Source: Flavobacteriales bacterium
GTDB lineage: Bacteria > Bacteroidota > Bacteroidia > Flavobacteriales_F > PHOS-HE28
Assembly: GCA_020635695.1 (NCBI GenBank)
Contig: JACJZH010000004.1
Coordinates: forward strand, 124,001 to 188,000
Length of the DNA stretch: 64,000 nucleotides
Direction: 5' to 3'
A model generated the notes under the pieces. That model did not search any database, had not been told where the DNA came from, and was given only the letters and a program-made list of their open reading frames with translations. Shown here in pieces: positions 1 through 8,636 of the stretch. The position numbers and the translations under genes are program-made. The stretch's first letter is position 1. Every line of letters starts with the position of its first letter.

Positions 1-34
1 TTGTGTCCTTAAAGCACCAAGAACACCCCTACGC

Positions 35-2008
35 ATGCGCCCCGACCGATCGATCCTTCTGCTCTCCGGTGTCCTGCTGCTCGCTTCCTGCGGAGGCGGC
101 GGTGAGGAGCCCATGGCCGCCGACAAAGGCACACCACCTCCGGTGATCCCCATGGAGGACTTCTTCAAGAACCCCGAACAGGTCAGCTTCCGGATCTCCC
201 CGGACGGCAGCCACATCAGCTACCGGGCGCCCTGGAAGGACCGCATGAACATCTTCGTGAAGGAGCTGGCCTCCGGCGAAGTGACCCAGGTGACCCGCGA
301 CACCGTGCGCGACGTGGGTGGCTACTTCTGGAAGGGCGACCGCATCATCTACAGCCGGGACATCAATGGCGATGAGAACTTCATCGTGTTCAGCGCGGCC
401 ACCGATGGCAGCGACGTGAAGGCCCTGACCCCGGAGGCGGACGTGCGTGCCGGCACCCTCGACGACCTGCATGGCGTGGACGGCATGGAGAAGCACATCA
501 TCGTGCAGATGAACGAGCGGAACCCGGAGGTCTTCGACCCCTGGTTGGTGAACATCGAGACCGGCGAGCGCAGGCAGCTGGTGGACAACAGCGAGAACTA
601 CCAGAGCTGGATCACCGACCATGACGGGGTGATCCGTATCGCCACCCGCACGGACGGCGTCTCCACCACCCTCTTCCACCGCGCCAGTGCCGATGCCCCC
701 TTCGAGGCCTTCAAGACCGTGAGCTTCAAGGACGAGTTCAGCCCGCTCTTCTTCACCTTCGACAACAAGAACCTCTTCGTCTCCACCAACCTGGGCGGGC
801 GCGACAAGGCCGCCGTGGTCGAGTACGACCTGGCCGGTGATACCGAGCTGCGCGAGATCTACGCGAACCCGGACTACGACGTGCAGGGGCTGGACTACAG
901 CCGCAAACGCCAGGTGCTCACCATGGCCTACTACGCCGGCTGGAAGCAGGAGCGCGTGTTCCTGGACGAGGAGACGAAGGCCATGTACGCCAAGATGGCC
1001 CCCCGCTTCGAGGACAAGGAGTTCTGGATCTATGGCGAGGACGACGACGAGACCAAGTTCATGGTCTGGGCCGGCGACGACCGCGATCCCGGCCAGTACT
1101 ACTTCTACGACGCCGCTGCCGACGACCTGCAGGAGGTGGCCACCCCCTACCCCTGGCTATACCCTTCCCAGCTCGCCGAGATGCGTCCGATCCAGTACAC
1201 CAGCCGCGACGGGCTCACGATCCACGGCTACCTGACCCTGCCCCAGGGCCGCGAACCCAAGGCACTTCCCGTGGTGGTGAACCCGCACGGCGGCCCCTGG
1301 GCACGTGATGAGTGGGGCTACAACCCCGAGGTGCAGATGCTGGCCAACCGTGGCTACGCGGTGCTGCAGATGAACTTCCGCGGCAGCACGGGCTATGGCC
1401 GCAAGTTCTGGGAAGCCAGCTTCAAGCAGTGGGGGCGCGCCATGCAGGACGACATCACCGACGGCGTGAACTGGCTAATCGACCAGGGCATCGCCGACCC
1501 GGACCGCATCGCGATCTACGGTGGCAGCTACGGCGGGTACGCCACCCTGGCCGGGATCACCTTCACGCCCGAACTGTACGCCTGTGCCGTGGACTACGTG
1601 GGCGTGAGCAACCTGTTCACCTTCATGCGCACCATCCCTCCCTACTGGAAGCCCTACCTGGACATGATGCATGAGATGGTGGGCGACCCGGCCACCGACA
1701 GCGTGATGATGGCCGCGGCCTCCCCCGTGTTCCATGTGGACAAGATCCAGGTGCCGCTGTTCATCGCCCAGGGTGCCAATGACCCACGCGTGGTGAAGGC
1801 CGAGAGCGACCAGGTGGTCGAGGCCTTGAAGGAACGCGGTGTGGATGTGGAGTACATGGTGAAGGACGATGAAGGCCACGGCTTCCGCAAGGAGGAGAAC
1901 CGGTTCGATTTCTATGGGGCCATGGAGAGCTTCCTGGACGAGCACATCGGAAGCGGGTACAAGCCCGCGCAGGCTTCCGACGAAAAGGGAGCCGGCACCG
2001 AAGGCTGA
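35..2008 (+). CDS. S9 family prolyl oligopeptidase-like peptidase, lipoprotein
   Basis: Predicted cell-envelope serine peptidase of 657 residues. The N-terminus is a lipoprotein signal with lipobox LLASC, so the mature protein should be lipid-anchored at about Cys19. Residues 40-380 look like the beta-propeller of family S9, with WD40-like PD-type repeats. The C-terminal alpha/beta hydrolase domain shows the nucleophile motif GGSYGG (Ser498), Asp583 in GANDPR and His615 in DEGHGF, a complete triad. The family cleaves short peptides, often after proline or with acyl-peptidase activity; the substrate here is unknown. A strong hairpin follows the stop, so the gene is probably monocistronic. No clear promoter is visible in the 34 bases before it. 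Confidence 0.9.
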   Translation: MRPDRSILLLSGVLLLASCGGGGEEPMAADKGTPPPVIPMEDFFKNPEQVSFRISPDGSHISYRAPWKDRMNIFVKELASGEVTQVTRDTVRDVGGYFWKGDRIIYSRDINGDENFIVFSAATDGSDVKALTPEADVRAGTLDDLHGVDGMEKHIIVQMNERNPEVFDPWLVNIETGERRQLVDNSENYQSWITDHDGVIRIATRTDGVSTTLFHRASADAPFEAFKTVSFKDEFSPLFFTFDNKNLFVSTNLGGRDKAAVVEYDLAGDTELREIYANPDYDVQGLDYSRKRQVLTMAYYAGWKQERVFLDEETKAMYAKMAPRFEDKEFWIYGEDDDETKFMVWAGDDRDPGQYYFYDAAADDLQEVATPYPWLYPSQLAEMRPIQYTSRDGLTIHGYLTLPQGREPKALPVVVNPHGGPWARDEWGYNPEVQMLANRGYAVLQMNFRGSTGYGRKFWEASFKQWGRAMQDDITDGVNWLIDQGIADPDRIAIYGGSYGGYATLAGITFTPELYACAVDYVGVSNLFTFMRTIPPYWKPYLDMMHEMVGDPATDSVMMAAASPVFHVDKIQVPLFIAQGANDPRVVKAESDQVVEALKERGVDVEYMVKDDEGHGFRKEENRFDFYGAMESFLDEHIGSGYKPAQASDEKGAGTEG

Positions 2009-2032
2009 TCCGGAGCACCAGCTCAACGTCCT

Positions 2033-2064
2033 GAGGAAGGCGGTCCCGCGGGGCCGCCTTCCTC
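2033..2064 (+). terminator. hairpin terminator after the S9 peptidase gene
   Basis: An 11-bp perfect stem (2033-2043 with 2054-2064) closes a 10-base loop, 24 bases after the stop. The T tract is weak. It separates this gene from the next promoter at 2088. Confidence 0.6.
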
Positions 2065-2087
2065 CGTTCCAACGGGAAAGCCCGGTG

Positions 2088-2095
2088 TACCTTGG
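2088..2095 (+). promoter_or_regulatory. -7-type promoter element TACCTTGG
   Basis: Matches TAnnTTnG and ends 8 bases before the ATG at 2104, so the transcript would have almost no leader. Confidence 0.5.
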
Positions 2096-2103
2096 CCGGC
2101 CGA

Positions 2104-3006
2104 ATGAGCAGCTGGAAACACTCGCTGTTCCGCCTGGTGGATCGTTCACACCAACGGTTCAATGATGCGGTGAAGGACCGTTGGCCATGGATGAGCGTGT
2201 GGCTCTATCACCGGCCTCGGAGCCGTTTCCTGCACTACCGGTTCGAACGGGCACTGCTCGCAGGACGGGAGTTCCAGGTGGCCGACCGGCCCAGCATCCT
2301 GTTCTTCACCACCCACAAGGCCGCCAGCATGTTCGTGGACCGCGTGCTGAAACGCCTGGGCCAGGCGCACGGCATGCTGCATGCCGACCTCGAGGGCTGG
2401 TTCTCCACGGGTCCTCCGAAACTCTGGAGGCTGTTCAAGGACCCGGCGGCCATGAAGCGGTTGTTCAGACCGCGCGGCATCTACTACGGGGCCCTGCGCT
2501 CCCATCGTCCCATAGCAGACCTGGAGAACTACCGGGTGGTGCTGATGTTGCGCGATCCACGTGACATGCTCACCTCCTACTACTTCTCGGAAGCGTTCAG
2601 TCATTCGCCGATCAACCAGCGCGTGCTGGAACGCCGCAGGAAGGCGGCGGCACAGGACATCAATGCGTTCGTGCTGGAGCATGCCCCGCTGCACAAGGCC
2701 GTCTACGAGACCTATTTCCGGGAATTCGATGGCAGGCCCGAGGTGCTGTTCACGACCTACGAGCGCATGCTGGCCGACCGCCGCGCCTGGCTGAACGAGA
2801 TCGTGGAGCATGTGGGGCTCACCGAGCACCCCGGACTGGTGGAGGACCTCCTGCAGGAGGCCGCGCAGGTGAAGGGCACGGGAAGCGCGCACCAGCACGT
2901 ACGGGTGGCACGCTCCGGCGACCATCGGGACAAACTGTCCCCGGACACCATCGCCCGCCTGAACGACCTGTTCGGTCAGGAGCTCCTGGAGCGGTTCAGG
3001 TCCTGA
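2104..3006 (+). CDS. sulfotransferase family protein
   Basis: A 300-residue protein with the layout of PAPS-dependent sulfotransferases. The region around residues 66-80 (FFTTHKAASMF) fits the 5'-phosphosulfate loop, and LRDPRDMLTSYYFS further on fits the 3'-phosphate motif. These enzymes move sulfate from PAPS to carbohydrates, lipids or small molecules; the acceptor cannot be told from sequence. There is no signal peptide, so it is cytoplasmic. A longer reading with a TTG start at 2092 is possible, but the ATG at 2104 lies directly behind the promoter element and is preferred. A hairpin lies upstream and a promoter at 3123 downstream, so it is probably transcribed alone. Confidence 0.8.
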   Translation: MSSWKHSLFRLVDRSHQRFNDAVKDRWPWMSVWLYHRPRSRFLHYRFERALLAGREFQVADRPSILFFTTHKAASMFVDRVLKRLGQAHGMLHADLEGWFSTGPPKLWRLFKDPAAMKRLFRPRGIYYGALRSHRPIADLENYRVVLMLRDPRDMLTSYYFSEAFSHSPINQRVLERRRKAAAQDINAFVLEHAPLHKAVYETYFREFDGRPEVLFTTYERMLADRRAWLNEIVEHVGLTEHPGLVEDLLQEAAQVKGTGSAHQHVRVARSGDHRDKLSPDTIARLNDLFGQELLERFRS

Positions 3007-3122
3007 ACATTTTTTTAACCTCAGGCGTCGTTCCAGCGGCGTTCGTCGTCCCTTTGCAAGGGACGTGGATAGGCATCCCCGCATGGCGGTTCGAACCGGC
3101 ATGGATGAAGTTCACGATCGCT

Positions 3123-3130
3123 TAACTTGG
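3123..3130 (+). promoter_or_regulatory. -7-type promoter element TAACTTGG
   Basis: TAnnTTnG match ending 19 bases before the ATG at 3150. A 12-bp perfect palindrome, CGGTTCGAACCG (3087-3098), lies about 30 bases upstream and could be a binding site, though chance is not excluded. Confidence 0.5.
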
Positions 3131-3149
3131 AGCACACCTGCGCAGGAAC

Positions 3150-5912
3150 ATGAACATCCAACGAACGACCCAGGCCGCGGTCTGCCTTGCGGCCCTGCTG
3201 GCGGCCCATGGAAGCCGATCCCAGGTCATCATCAACGAGATCGGAGCCGCCAACCTGGACCAGTTCTCCGATTCCTACGGCGAGTTCGAGGACTGGATCG
3301 AACTGTACAACACGAGCGCGGCCGTGGTGGACATTTCAGGCTGGTACCTGAGCGACAATCCGAACGTGCCGTTGAAGTGGAGCTTCGGCCCGGGAACCAC
3401 CGTGCCGGCCAATGGGCGTTTGATGGTCTTCGCCTCCAGCCGTGACCAGAGCGCAGGCGCGCTGCAGCACACCAGTTTCAAGCTGAACCAGACGGACCAG
3501 GAATGGGTGGTGCTCTCTGACGCCGGCGGAACGCTGGTGGATGATTTTCAGTTGCAGGACCCGCTCCAGGTGAACGCCAGTTGGGGCAGGACCACGGACG
3601 GTGCCGCCACGTGGAGCGTGTTCGGGACCGCCACCCCGAACGCGGCCAATGCCGGAGGTGGCCCCTACTACACCGCCCGCCCCGTCCTCGTACCCGATGG
3701 GGGCTACCATGCCGCCGGTGTGAACGTGACCATGTCGAGCCCCGTGGCAGGCAGCACCATCCGCTACACCTTGGACGGCTCCACCCCGACGGCGGCCTCC
3801 ACCGCTTACAGCGGTCCGATCACGCTGAACAACACCACCGTGGTGCGGGCCATGGCGTTCGACCCCGATCCGAACGTGCCGCCGAGCTTCGTGGAAACGA
3901 ACACCTACTTCATCAATGTGACCCATGCGGTGCCCATCATTTCCGGCGCCGGTGATCAACTGCTGGACCTGCTGAACGGGAACGGTTCCATCAGGCCACT
4001 GTGCCACCTGGAATACTACGGTCCCGATGGCGTGCTCCGCGACGAGGCCTTTGGTGAGTACAACGAACATGGTCAGGACAGCTGGGCCTACGACCAGCGG
4101 GGGGTGGATTTCGTAGCACGGGACCAGACCGGCTACAACGACGGGATCCACTATCCCATGTTCCGGACCAAGAGCAGGGACCATTACCAGCGGTTCATCA
4201 TCAAGGCGGCCGCCGGTGACAATTACAACTTCGGGCCGGGACAGCCCGCGCACATCCGGGACGCATACGTGCAGGCATTGAGCCAGATCGGCGATCTGCG
4301 GCTGGACGAACGGAGCTATGAGCCCTGCGTGTTCTATGTGAACGGTCAGTACTGGGGGGTCTACGACGTCCGGGAGAAGGTGGACGACACCGACTTCACC
4401 TCCTACTACTACGACCAGGATGAGTACGACCTCCAGTTCCTGAAGACCTGGGGCGGCACCTGGGCCGAGTACGGAGGCCCTCAGGCGATCGCCGACTGGA
4501 ACGCCCTGTTGAACTACATCAACACCAACAACATGGGCGACCCCACGGCCTTCAACTACGTGGACAGCCTGTTCAACTGGAAGAGCCTGATCGACTACTT
4601 CTGCATCAACAGCTACACCGTGTGCTCCGATTGGCTGAACTGGAACACCGGCTGGTGGCGCGGGCGGAACCCCAATGGGGACAAGAAGAAGTGGCGTTAC
4701 ATCCTCTGGGACATGGACGCGACCTTCGATCACTACGCGAACTTCACCGGGATCCCGGACCAATCGGTGAACGCCGACCCCTGCAATTCGGAGAACCTCC
4801 CGGACCCCGGCGGCCAGGGCCACACGCAGATCCTGACCAAGCTGATGAACGAGAACCAGCAGGTGCGCGACTTCTACGTGAACCGCTACATCGACCTGGG
4901 CAACACGCTCTTCAGCTGCAACACCATGGTGCCCTTCCTGGACAGCCTGATCGCCAACATCGCCCCGGAGATGCCCGGCCAGGTGGCCCGTTGGGGCGGC
5001 AGTGTCGCCGACTGGCAGGCGAACGTGCAATTGATGCGCGATTTCATCGAACAGCGTTGCATCACCATCCAACAAGGTTTGGTGGACTGCTATGATGTGA
5101 GCGGCCCCCATGAGGTGGTCTTCGATGTGGATCCCCCCTTGAGCGGCGCCATCGAGATCAACTCCATCACCCCCTCCGCCTATCCCTTCACCGGGCTGTA
5201 TTACGGCGGCATCACGACCAACCTGACGGCCCTTCCGGAAAGTGGATGGACCTTCGGTTTCTGGACCATCGACAACGACACCATCCTGCCGTCGCTGACG
5301 GACAGCGCGGCCTGGCTGACCATCGACACCACCTGCACGATCATCGCGCACTTCGTGCCACCGATCACCCACCAGGTCATGCTGGACGTTGATCCGCCGG
5401 GATCCGCTGCCATTCAACTGGGAGGCGACCTGTACACCACCTTCCCGACCTGGGTGGAGGTACCCGAGGGGATCAGCATGCCCCTGCAGGTCCTGCCGGC
5501 ACCTTATCGGTACTTCCTGTATTGGGACATCCTGAACAACACCACCGTACCTGCGGACAGCACGCTTCCAGCGGTGGACGTGGCCTTCTTCTCCACGGAC
5601 ACGGTGGTGGCCCATCTGGAACAGGAGATCTACGGCTACTATGTGCCCAATTCGTTCACGCCGAACGCGGACGGCATCAACGATGTATGGCTGCCGCTTG
5701 GCAACGCCTTCGATGTGCTGCGGTTCCAGCTCCAGGTCTTCGACCGCTGGGGGGAACTCGTTCATGAGACCAACGACCCGTTCGAGGGATGGGATGGTCA
5801 GGCCAATGGGAAGGATGCCCCGGACGGCGTCTATGTGTTCCGGGTGAACGTGGTGGACGCGATCGACAACGAGGACCACGAATTGACCGGGCATGTGACC
5901 CTGCTGCGCTGA
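3150..5912 (+). CDS. CotH-family secreted protein with lamin-tail and T9SS type B C-terminal domains
   Basis: A 920-residue secreted protein. After a signal peptide (about residues 1-25) comes a lamin-tail domain (about 27-130, VIINEIGAANLD and DWIELYNTS). A chitobiase-C-like beta domain (about 180-240, STIRYTLDGSTPT) follows, and then a CotH kinase-like domain (about 290-630) with FYVNGQYWGVYDVREKVDD and the acidic motif ILWDMDATFD. Two short beta repeats lead to the gliding-type C-terminal domain (about 833-920, NSFTPNADGINDVW, FDRWGELV, GHVTLLR), the T9SS type B export signal. The protein should be surface-attached or released. CotH domains include protein kinases in spores, but a role here is not known. 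Confidence 0.85.
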   Translation: MNIQRTTQAAVCLAALLAAHGSRSQVIINEIGAANLDQFSDSYGEFEDWIELYNTSAAVVDISGWYLSDNPNVPLKWSFGPGTTVPANGRLMVFASSRDQSAGALQHTSFKLNQTDQEWVVLSDAGGTLVDDFQLQDPLQVNASWGRTTDGAATWSVFGTATPNAANAGGGPYYTARPVLVPDGGYHAAGVNVTMSSPVAGSTIRYTLDGSTPTAASTAYSGPITLNNTTVVRAMAFDPDPNVPPSFVETNTYFINVTHAVPIISGAGDQLLDLLNGNGSIRPLCHLEYYGPDGVLRDEAFGEYNEHGQDSWAYDQRGVDFVARDQTGYNDGIHYPMFRTKSRDHYQRFIIKAAAGDNYNFGPGQPAHIRDAYVQALSQIGDLRLDERSYEPCVFYVNGQYWGVYDVREKVDDTDFTSYYYDQDEYDLQFLKTWGGTWAEYGGPQAIADWNALLNYINTNNMGDPTAFNYVDSLFNWKSLIDYFCINSYTVCSDWLNWNTGWWRGRNPNGDKKKWRYILWDMDATFDHYANFTGIPDQSVNADPCNSENLPDPGGQGHTQILTKLMNENQQVRDFYVNRYIDLGNTLFSCNTMVPFLDSLIANIAPEMPGQVARWGGSVADWQANVQLMRDFIEQRCITIQQGLVDCYDVSGPHEVVFDVDPPLSGAIEINSITPSAYPFTGLYYGGITTNLTALPESGWTFGFWTIDNDTILPSLTDSAAWLTIDTTCTIIAHFVPPITHQVMLDVDPPGSAAIQLGGDLYTTFPTWVEVPEGISMPLQVLPAPYRYFLYWDILNNTTVPADSTLPAVDVAFFSTDTVVAHLEQEIYGYYVPNSFTPNADGINDVWLPLGNAFDVLRFQLQVFDRWGELVHETNDPFEGWDGQANGKDAPDGVYVFRVNVVDAIDNEDHELTGHVTLLR

Positions 5913-5936
5913 CGCCACCCTTGAGACCGATGCACG

Positions 5937-5960
5937 AAGGCGCCCCATCCAGGGCGCCTT
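5937..5960 (+). terminator. intrinsic terminator after the CotH-type gene
   Basis: A 9-bp perfect GC-rich stem (AAGGCGCCC with GGGCGCCTT) and 6-base loop, followed by a T-rich stretch, 25 bases after the stop. Confidence 0.75.
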
Positions 5961-6054
5961 TGTCGTTGTTCGTCCACCTTGTTCAAAGATTCGTCGAACA
6001 GATCGAACAAATCCTTCCGGGCCGTGTTCCTCTCGCAAACCCAACTGATCGAAC

Positions 6055-8478
6055 ATGGAACGAATGACCACCCTCTACCGGACAGGGCTCTTCGCTTCGG
6101 CCCTCGTCCTAGGCACGGCGGCCAACGCCCAGACCGCTCGTGTCCAAGTGATCCACAACTGCGCCGACGCTGCAGCGGCCGTGGTGGACGTTTACCTGGA
6201 CAATACCCTGCTGCTGGACGACTTCGAGTTCCGCACCGCCAGTCCTTATGTGGACGCTCCGGCCGGTGTGCAATTCACCGTTGGGATCGCCCCTTCGAAC
6301 AGCACTGGAGCCGGCGATGCCATCTATACCGAGGATTTCACGCTGGCCAACAACGAGACCTATGTGATCGTGGCCAGCGGCATCATCAGCGGAAGCGGTT
6401 ATTCCCCGGCACCCGCCTTCAGCCTGGAGGTGTTCGCCACCGGACGTGAAGCCGCCTCCATGATGGGGAACACGGACGTGCTCGTGTTCCATGGCAGCAC
6501 CGACGCGCCCACGGTGGACGTATTCGAAAGTGCCGCGCTGGAAGCGACCGTCCTCGACGACTTCAGCTACACGGATTTCTCCACCGACTATTTCGAGCTG
6601 CCCACGGCTGATTACGTGTTCCAGGTACGGACCTCGGACAACAGTACCATCGTGGCGGCCTACGGTGCGCCTCTGGCCACGCTCGGTCTGCAGGATGCCG
6701 CCCTGGTGGTGGTGGCCTCGGGCTTCTTGGACCCCACCCAGAACAGCAATGGCCCGGCCTTCGGGCTCTGGGCCGCGCTCCCCAGCGGTGGTCCCCTTGT
6801 GGAGCTTCCGTCGGCACCCATTCCCACTGCCCGCGTGCAAGTGGTCCACAACAGCGCGGATGCTGCCGCCGCCACCGTGGACGTATGGCTGAACAACACG
6901 CTCCTGCTGGACGACTTCGCCTTCCGCACCGCCAGCCCCTTCGTGGACGCACAGGCCGGTGTGGACCTCACCGTGGGCATCGCTCCGGCGAACAGCACCC
7001 AGCCTTCGGACGCCATTGCCCAATTCAACTACAACCTGAGCGAAGGCGAGACCTATGTGATCGTGGCCAACGGCATCGTGAGCACGAGCGGCTACATGCC
7101 CAACGTACCCTTCGACCTGTACGTCCAGGCGGGCGCCCGTGAGAACGCGACCAATGCCGCCAACACCGACCTGCTGGTCTTCCACGGCAGCACCGATGCC
7201 CCCACCGTGGACGTGCATGAGCAGGACGCAGGTGAGCTCACCGATGACCTCATGTACGGCATGTTCGCCGGCTACCTGGAACTGCCCACCGCCGACTACA
7301 CCGTTCAGGTGCGGAACGAACAGAACAGTTCCATCGTGGCCGCTTACGGAGCCCCCCTGGCCACCCTGGGCCTGCAGGGTCAAGCACTCACCGTGCTGGC
7401 CTCCGGGTTCCTGGACCCCAGCATGAACAGCAGTGGTCCCGCCTTCGGGCTCTGGGCCGCCCTCGCCTCGGGTGGCCCCTTGGTCGAGCTTCCTGCCGCT
7501 TCGATCCCCATGGCCCGTGTGCAGGTGATCCACAACAGCGCGGACGCCGCGGCCTCCAGTGTCGACGTGTGGCTGAACGACGGACTGCTGCTGGACGACT
7601 TCGCCTTCCGCACCGCCAGCCCCTTCGTGGACGCCCAGGCCGGTGTACCCTTCGATGTGACCATCGCTGGTCCCGGTAGCACCGACACCACCTCGGCAGT
7701 GGCACGCTACACCTACGAACTGGATGCCGATGAGACCTACATCCTGGTGGCCAACGGCATCGTGAGCGGCAGCGGCTACATGCCGGTGCAGCCCTTCGAC
7801 ATCTACGTGTTCGGCGGTGCACGGGAAACGGCGACTTCGGGAGCGGGCAACACCGACATCCTCGTCTTTCATGGAAGCACCGATGCACCGACCGTGAGCG
7901 TGGTGGAGACCGCCGTGCTCGGTGGTGCCACGCTGGTGAGCAACATGTCCTACGGTGAGTTCGGCAACAACGCCTACCTGGAGCCGCCCACCAACGACTA
8001 CACCCTGGAGATCCAGGCTGGTGGCACGCCCGTGGTCGCCTACGATGCCCCCCTTGCCACGCTCGGTCTGCAAGGCGAGGCGATCACCGTGCTGGCCTCC
8101 GGGTTCCTGGACCCGACGATGAACAGCAACGGACCCGCGTTCGGTCTGTGGGTGGCCCTTGCCGGCGGAGGTCCGCTGGTGGAGCTGCCGATCAGCACCT
8201 CGGTGAACGAGCTCGACCGGCTCACCGGCTTCACCGCCTGGCCCAATCCCGCCAACGACATCCTGTACGTGGACCTGAACACGGTGGAAGGTCTGCAGGC
8301 CTCGATGGTGCTGACGGACATGACCGGCCGCACCGTGCGCCGTACGGACGGGCTGAACCTTGCCGCCGGTGAAAGCCGCCTGGTGATGGACATGCAGGGC
8401 CTTTCCGAAGGCCTGTACCAGCTCAGCATCGTTGGTAACGACGTGATCCGCACCGCACAGGTGCAGGTGATGCGCTGA
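6055..8478 (+). CDS. secreted DUF4397 repeat protein with T9SS type A sorting domain
   Basis: An 807-residue secreted protein built from three tandem units of about 230 residues (from residues 28, 259 and 487). Each contains ARVQV(I/V)HN, LLLDDFxFRTASP, VFHGSTDAPTV and AYxAPLATLGLQ. This is the DUF4397 beta-sandwich fold, which is found in surface proteins. A signal peptide ends near residue 26 (ANAQ). The C-terminus (about 730-807, FTAWPNPANDILYV to VQVMR) is a T9SS type A sorting domain, so the protein is exported across the outer membrane. The start at 6055 has an alternative at 6064, which gives the more typical signal peptide. No function is known. Confidence 0.85.
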   Translation: MERMTTLYRTGLFASALVLGTAANAQTARVQVIHNCADAAAAVVDVYLDNTLLLDDFEFRTASPYVDAPAGVQFTVGIAPSNSTGAGDAIYTEDFTLANNETYVIVASGIISGSGYSPAPAFSLEVFATGREAASMMGNTDVLVFHGSTDAPTVDVFESAALEATVLDDFSYTDFSTDYFELPTADYVFQVRTSDNSTIVAAYGAPLATLGLQDAALVVVASGFLDPTQNSNGPAFGLWAALPSGGPLVELPSAPIPTARVQVVHNSADAAAATVDVWLNNTLLLDDFAFRTASPFVDAQAGVDLTVGIAPANSTQPSDAIAQFNYNLSEGETYVIVANGIVSTSGYMPNVPFDLYVQAGARENATNAANTDLLVFHGSTDAPTVDVHEQDAGELTDDLMYGMFAGYLELPTADYTVQVRNEQNSSIVAAYGAPLATLGLQGQALTVLASGFLDPSMNSSGPAFGLWAALASGGPLVELPAASIPMARVQVIHNSADAAASSVDVWLNDGLLLDDFAFRTASPFVDAQAGVPFDVTIAGPGSTDTTSAVARYTYELDADETYILVANGIVSGSGYMPVQPFDIYVFGGARETATSGAGNTDILVFHGSTDAPTVSVVETAVLGGATLVSNMSYGEFGNNAYLEPPTNDYTLEIQAGGTPVVAYDAPLATLGLQGEAITVLASGFLDPTMNSNGPAFGLWVALAGGGPLVELPISTSVNELDRLTGFTAWPNPANDILYVDLNTVEGLQASMVLTDMTGRTVRRTDGLNLAAGESRLVMDMQGLSEGLYQLSIVGNDVIRTAQVQVMR
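6136..8196 (+). repeat. three tandem intragenic repeats of about 690 bp (DUF4397 units)
   Basis: Units begin at 6136, 6829 and 7513, giving periods of 693 and 684 bp. Units 2 and 3 are closest to each other, which points to a recent duplication and makes the locus prone to repeat-number change by recombination. Confidence 0.85.
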
Positions 8479-8500
8479 TCCCCCTCCGCGCGTTCCGATG

Positions 8501-8530
8501 GAAGGCCCCCCGCTGCGGCGGGGGGCCTTC
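8501..8530 (+). terminator. intrinsic terminator after the DUF4397 gene
   Basis: A 13-bp perfect GC-rich stem (8501-8513 with 8518-8530) with a 4-base loop, then TTGCT. It ends the secreted-protein gene before the regulator at 8637. Confidence 0.8.
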
Positions 8531-8589
8531 TTGCTATCTGAACCGTTCGGGTGTTCGCTTGTTCTTCCTTTCATGGAGCCGCGGATCGT

Positions 8590-8613
8590 CCGATCTTCGT
8601 CGCAGAAGATCGG
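8590..8613. promoter_or_regulatory. 9-bp perfect inverted repeat upstream of the B12-dependent MerR regulator
   Basis: CCGATCTTC-N6-GAAGATCGG, ending 23 bases before the ATG at 8637. Position and symmetry suggest an autoregulatory operator for the dimeric or tetrameric regulator encoded next. A simple RNA hairpin is the alternative. Confidence 0.45.
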
Positions 8614-8636
8614 ACAAGTCCGTGGCCTATTCCAAC

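Noticed and set aside
3087..3098. 12-bp palindrome CGGTTCGAACCG as a second activator site
   Set aside because: Its centre is 30.5 bases from the promoter element and the sequence is unlike sites A-D; a 12-bp palindrome is expected by chance in a window of this size.
3336..6071. Long minus-strand open frame opposite the CotH-type gene
   Set aside because: Antisense to a protein with recognisable domains and a T9SS tail; it is a composition effect.
6109..8574. Long minus-strand open frame opposite the DUF4397 gene
   Set aside because: Antisense to the repeat protein; repeats in it only mirror those of the real gene.
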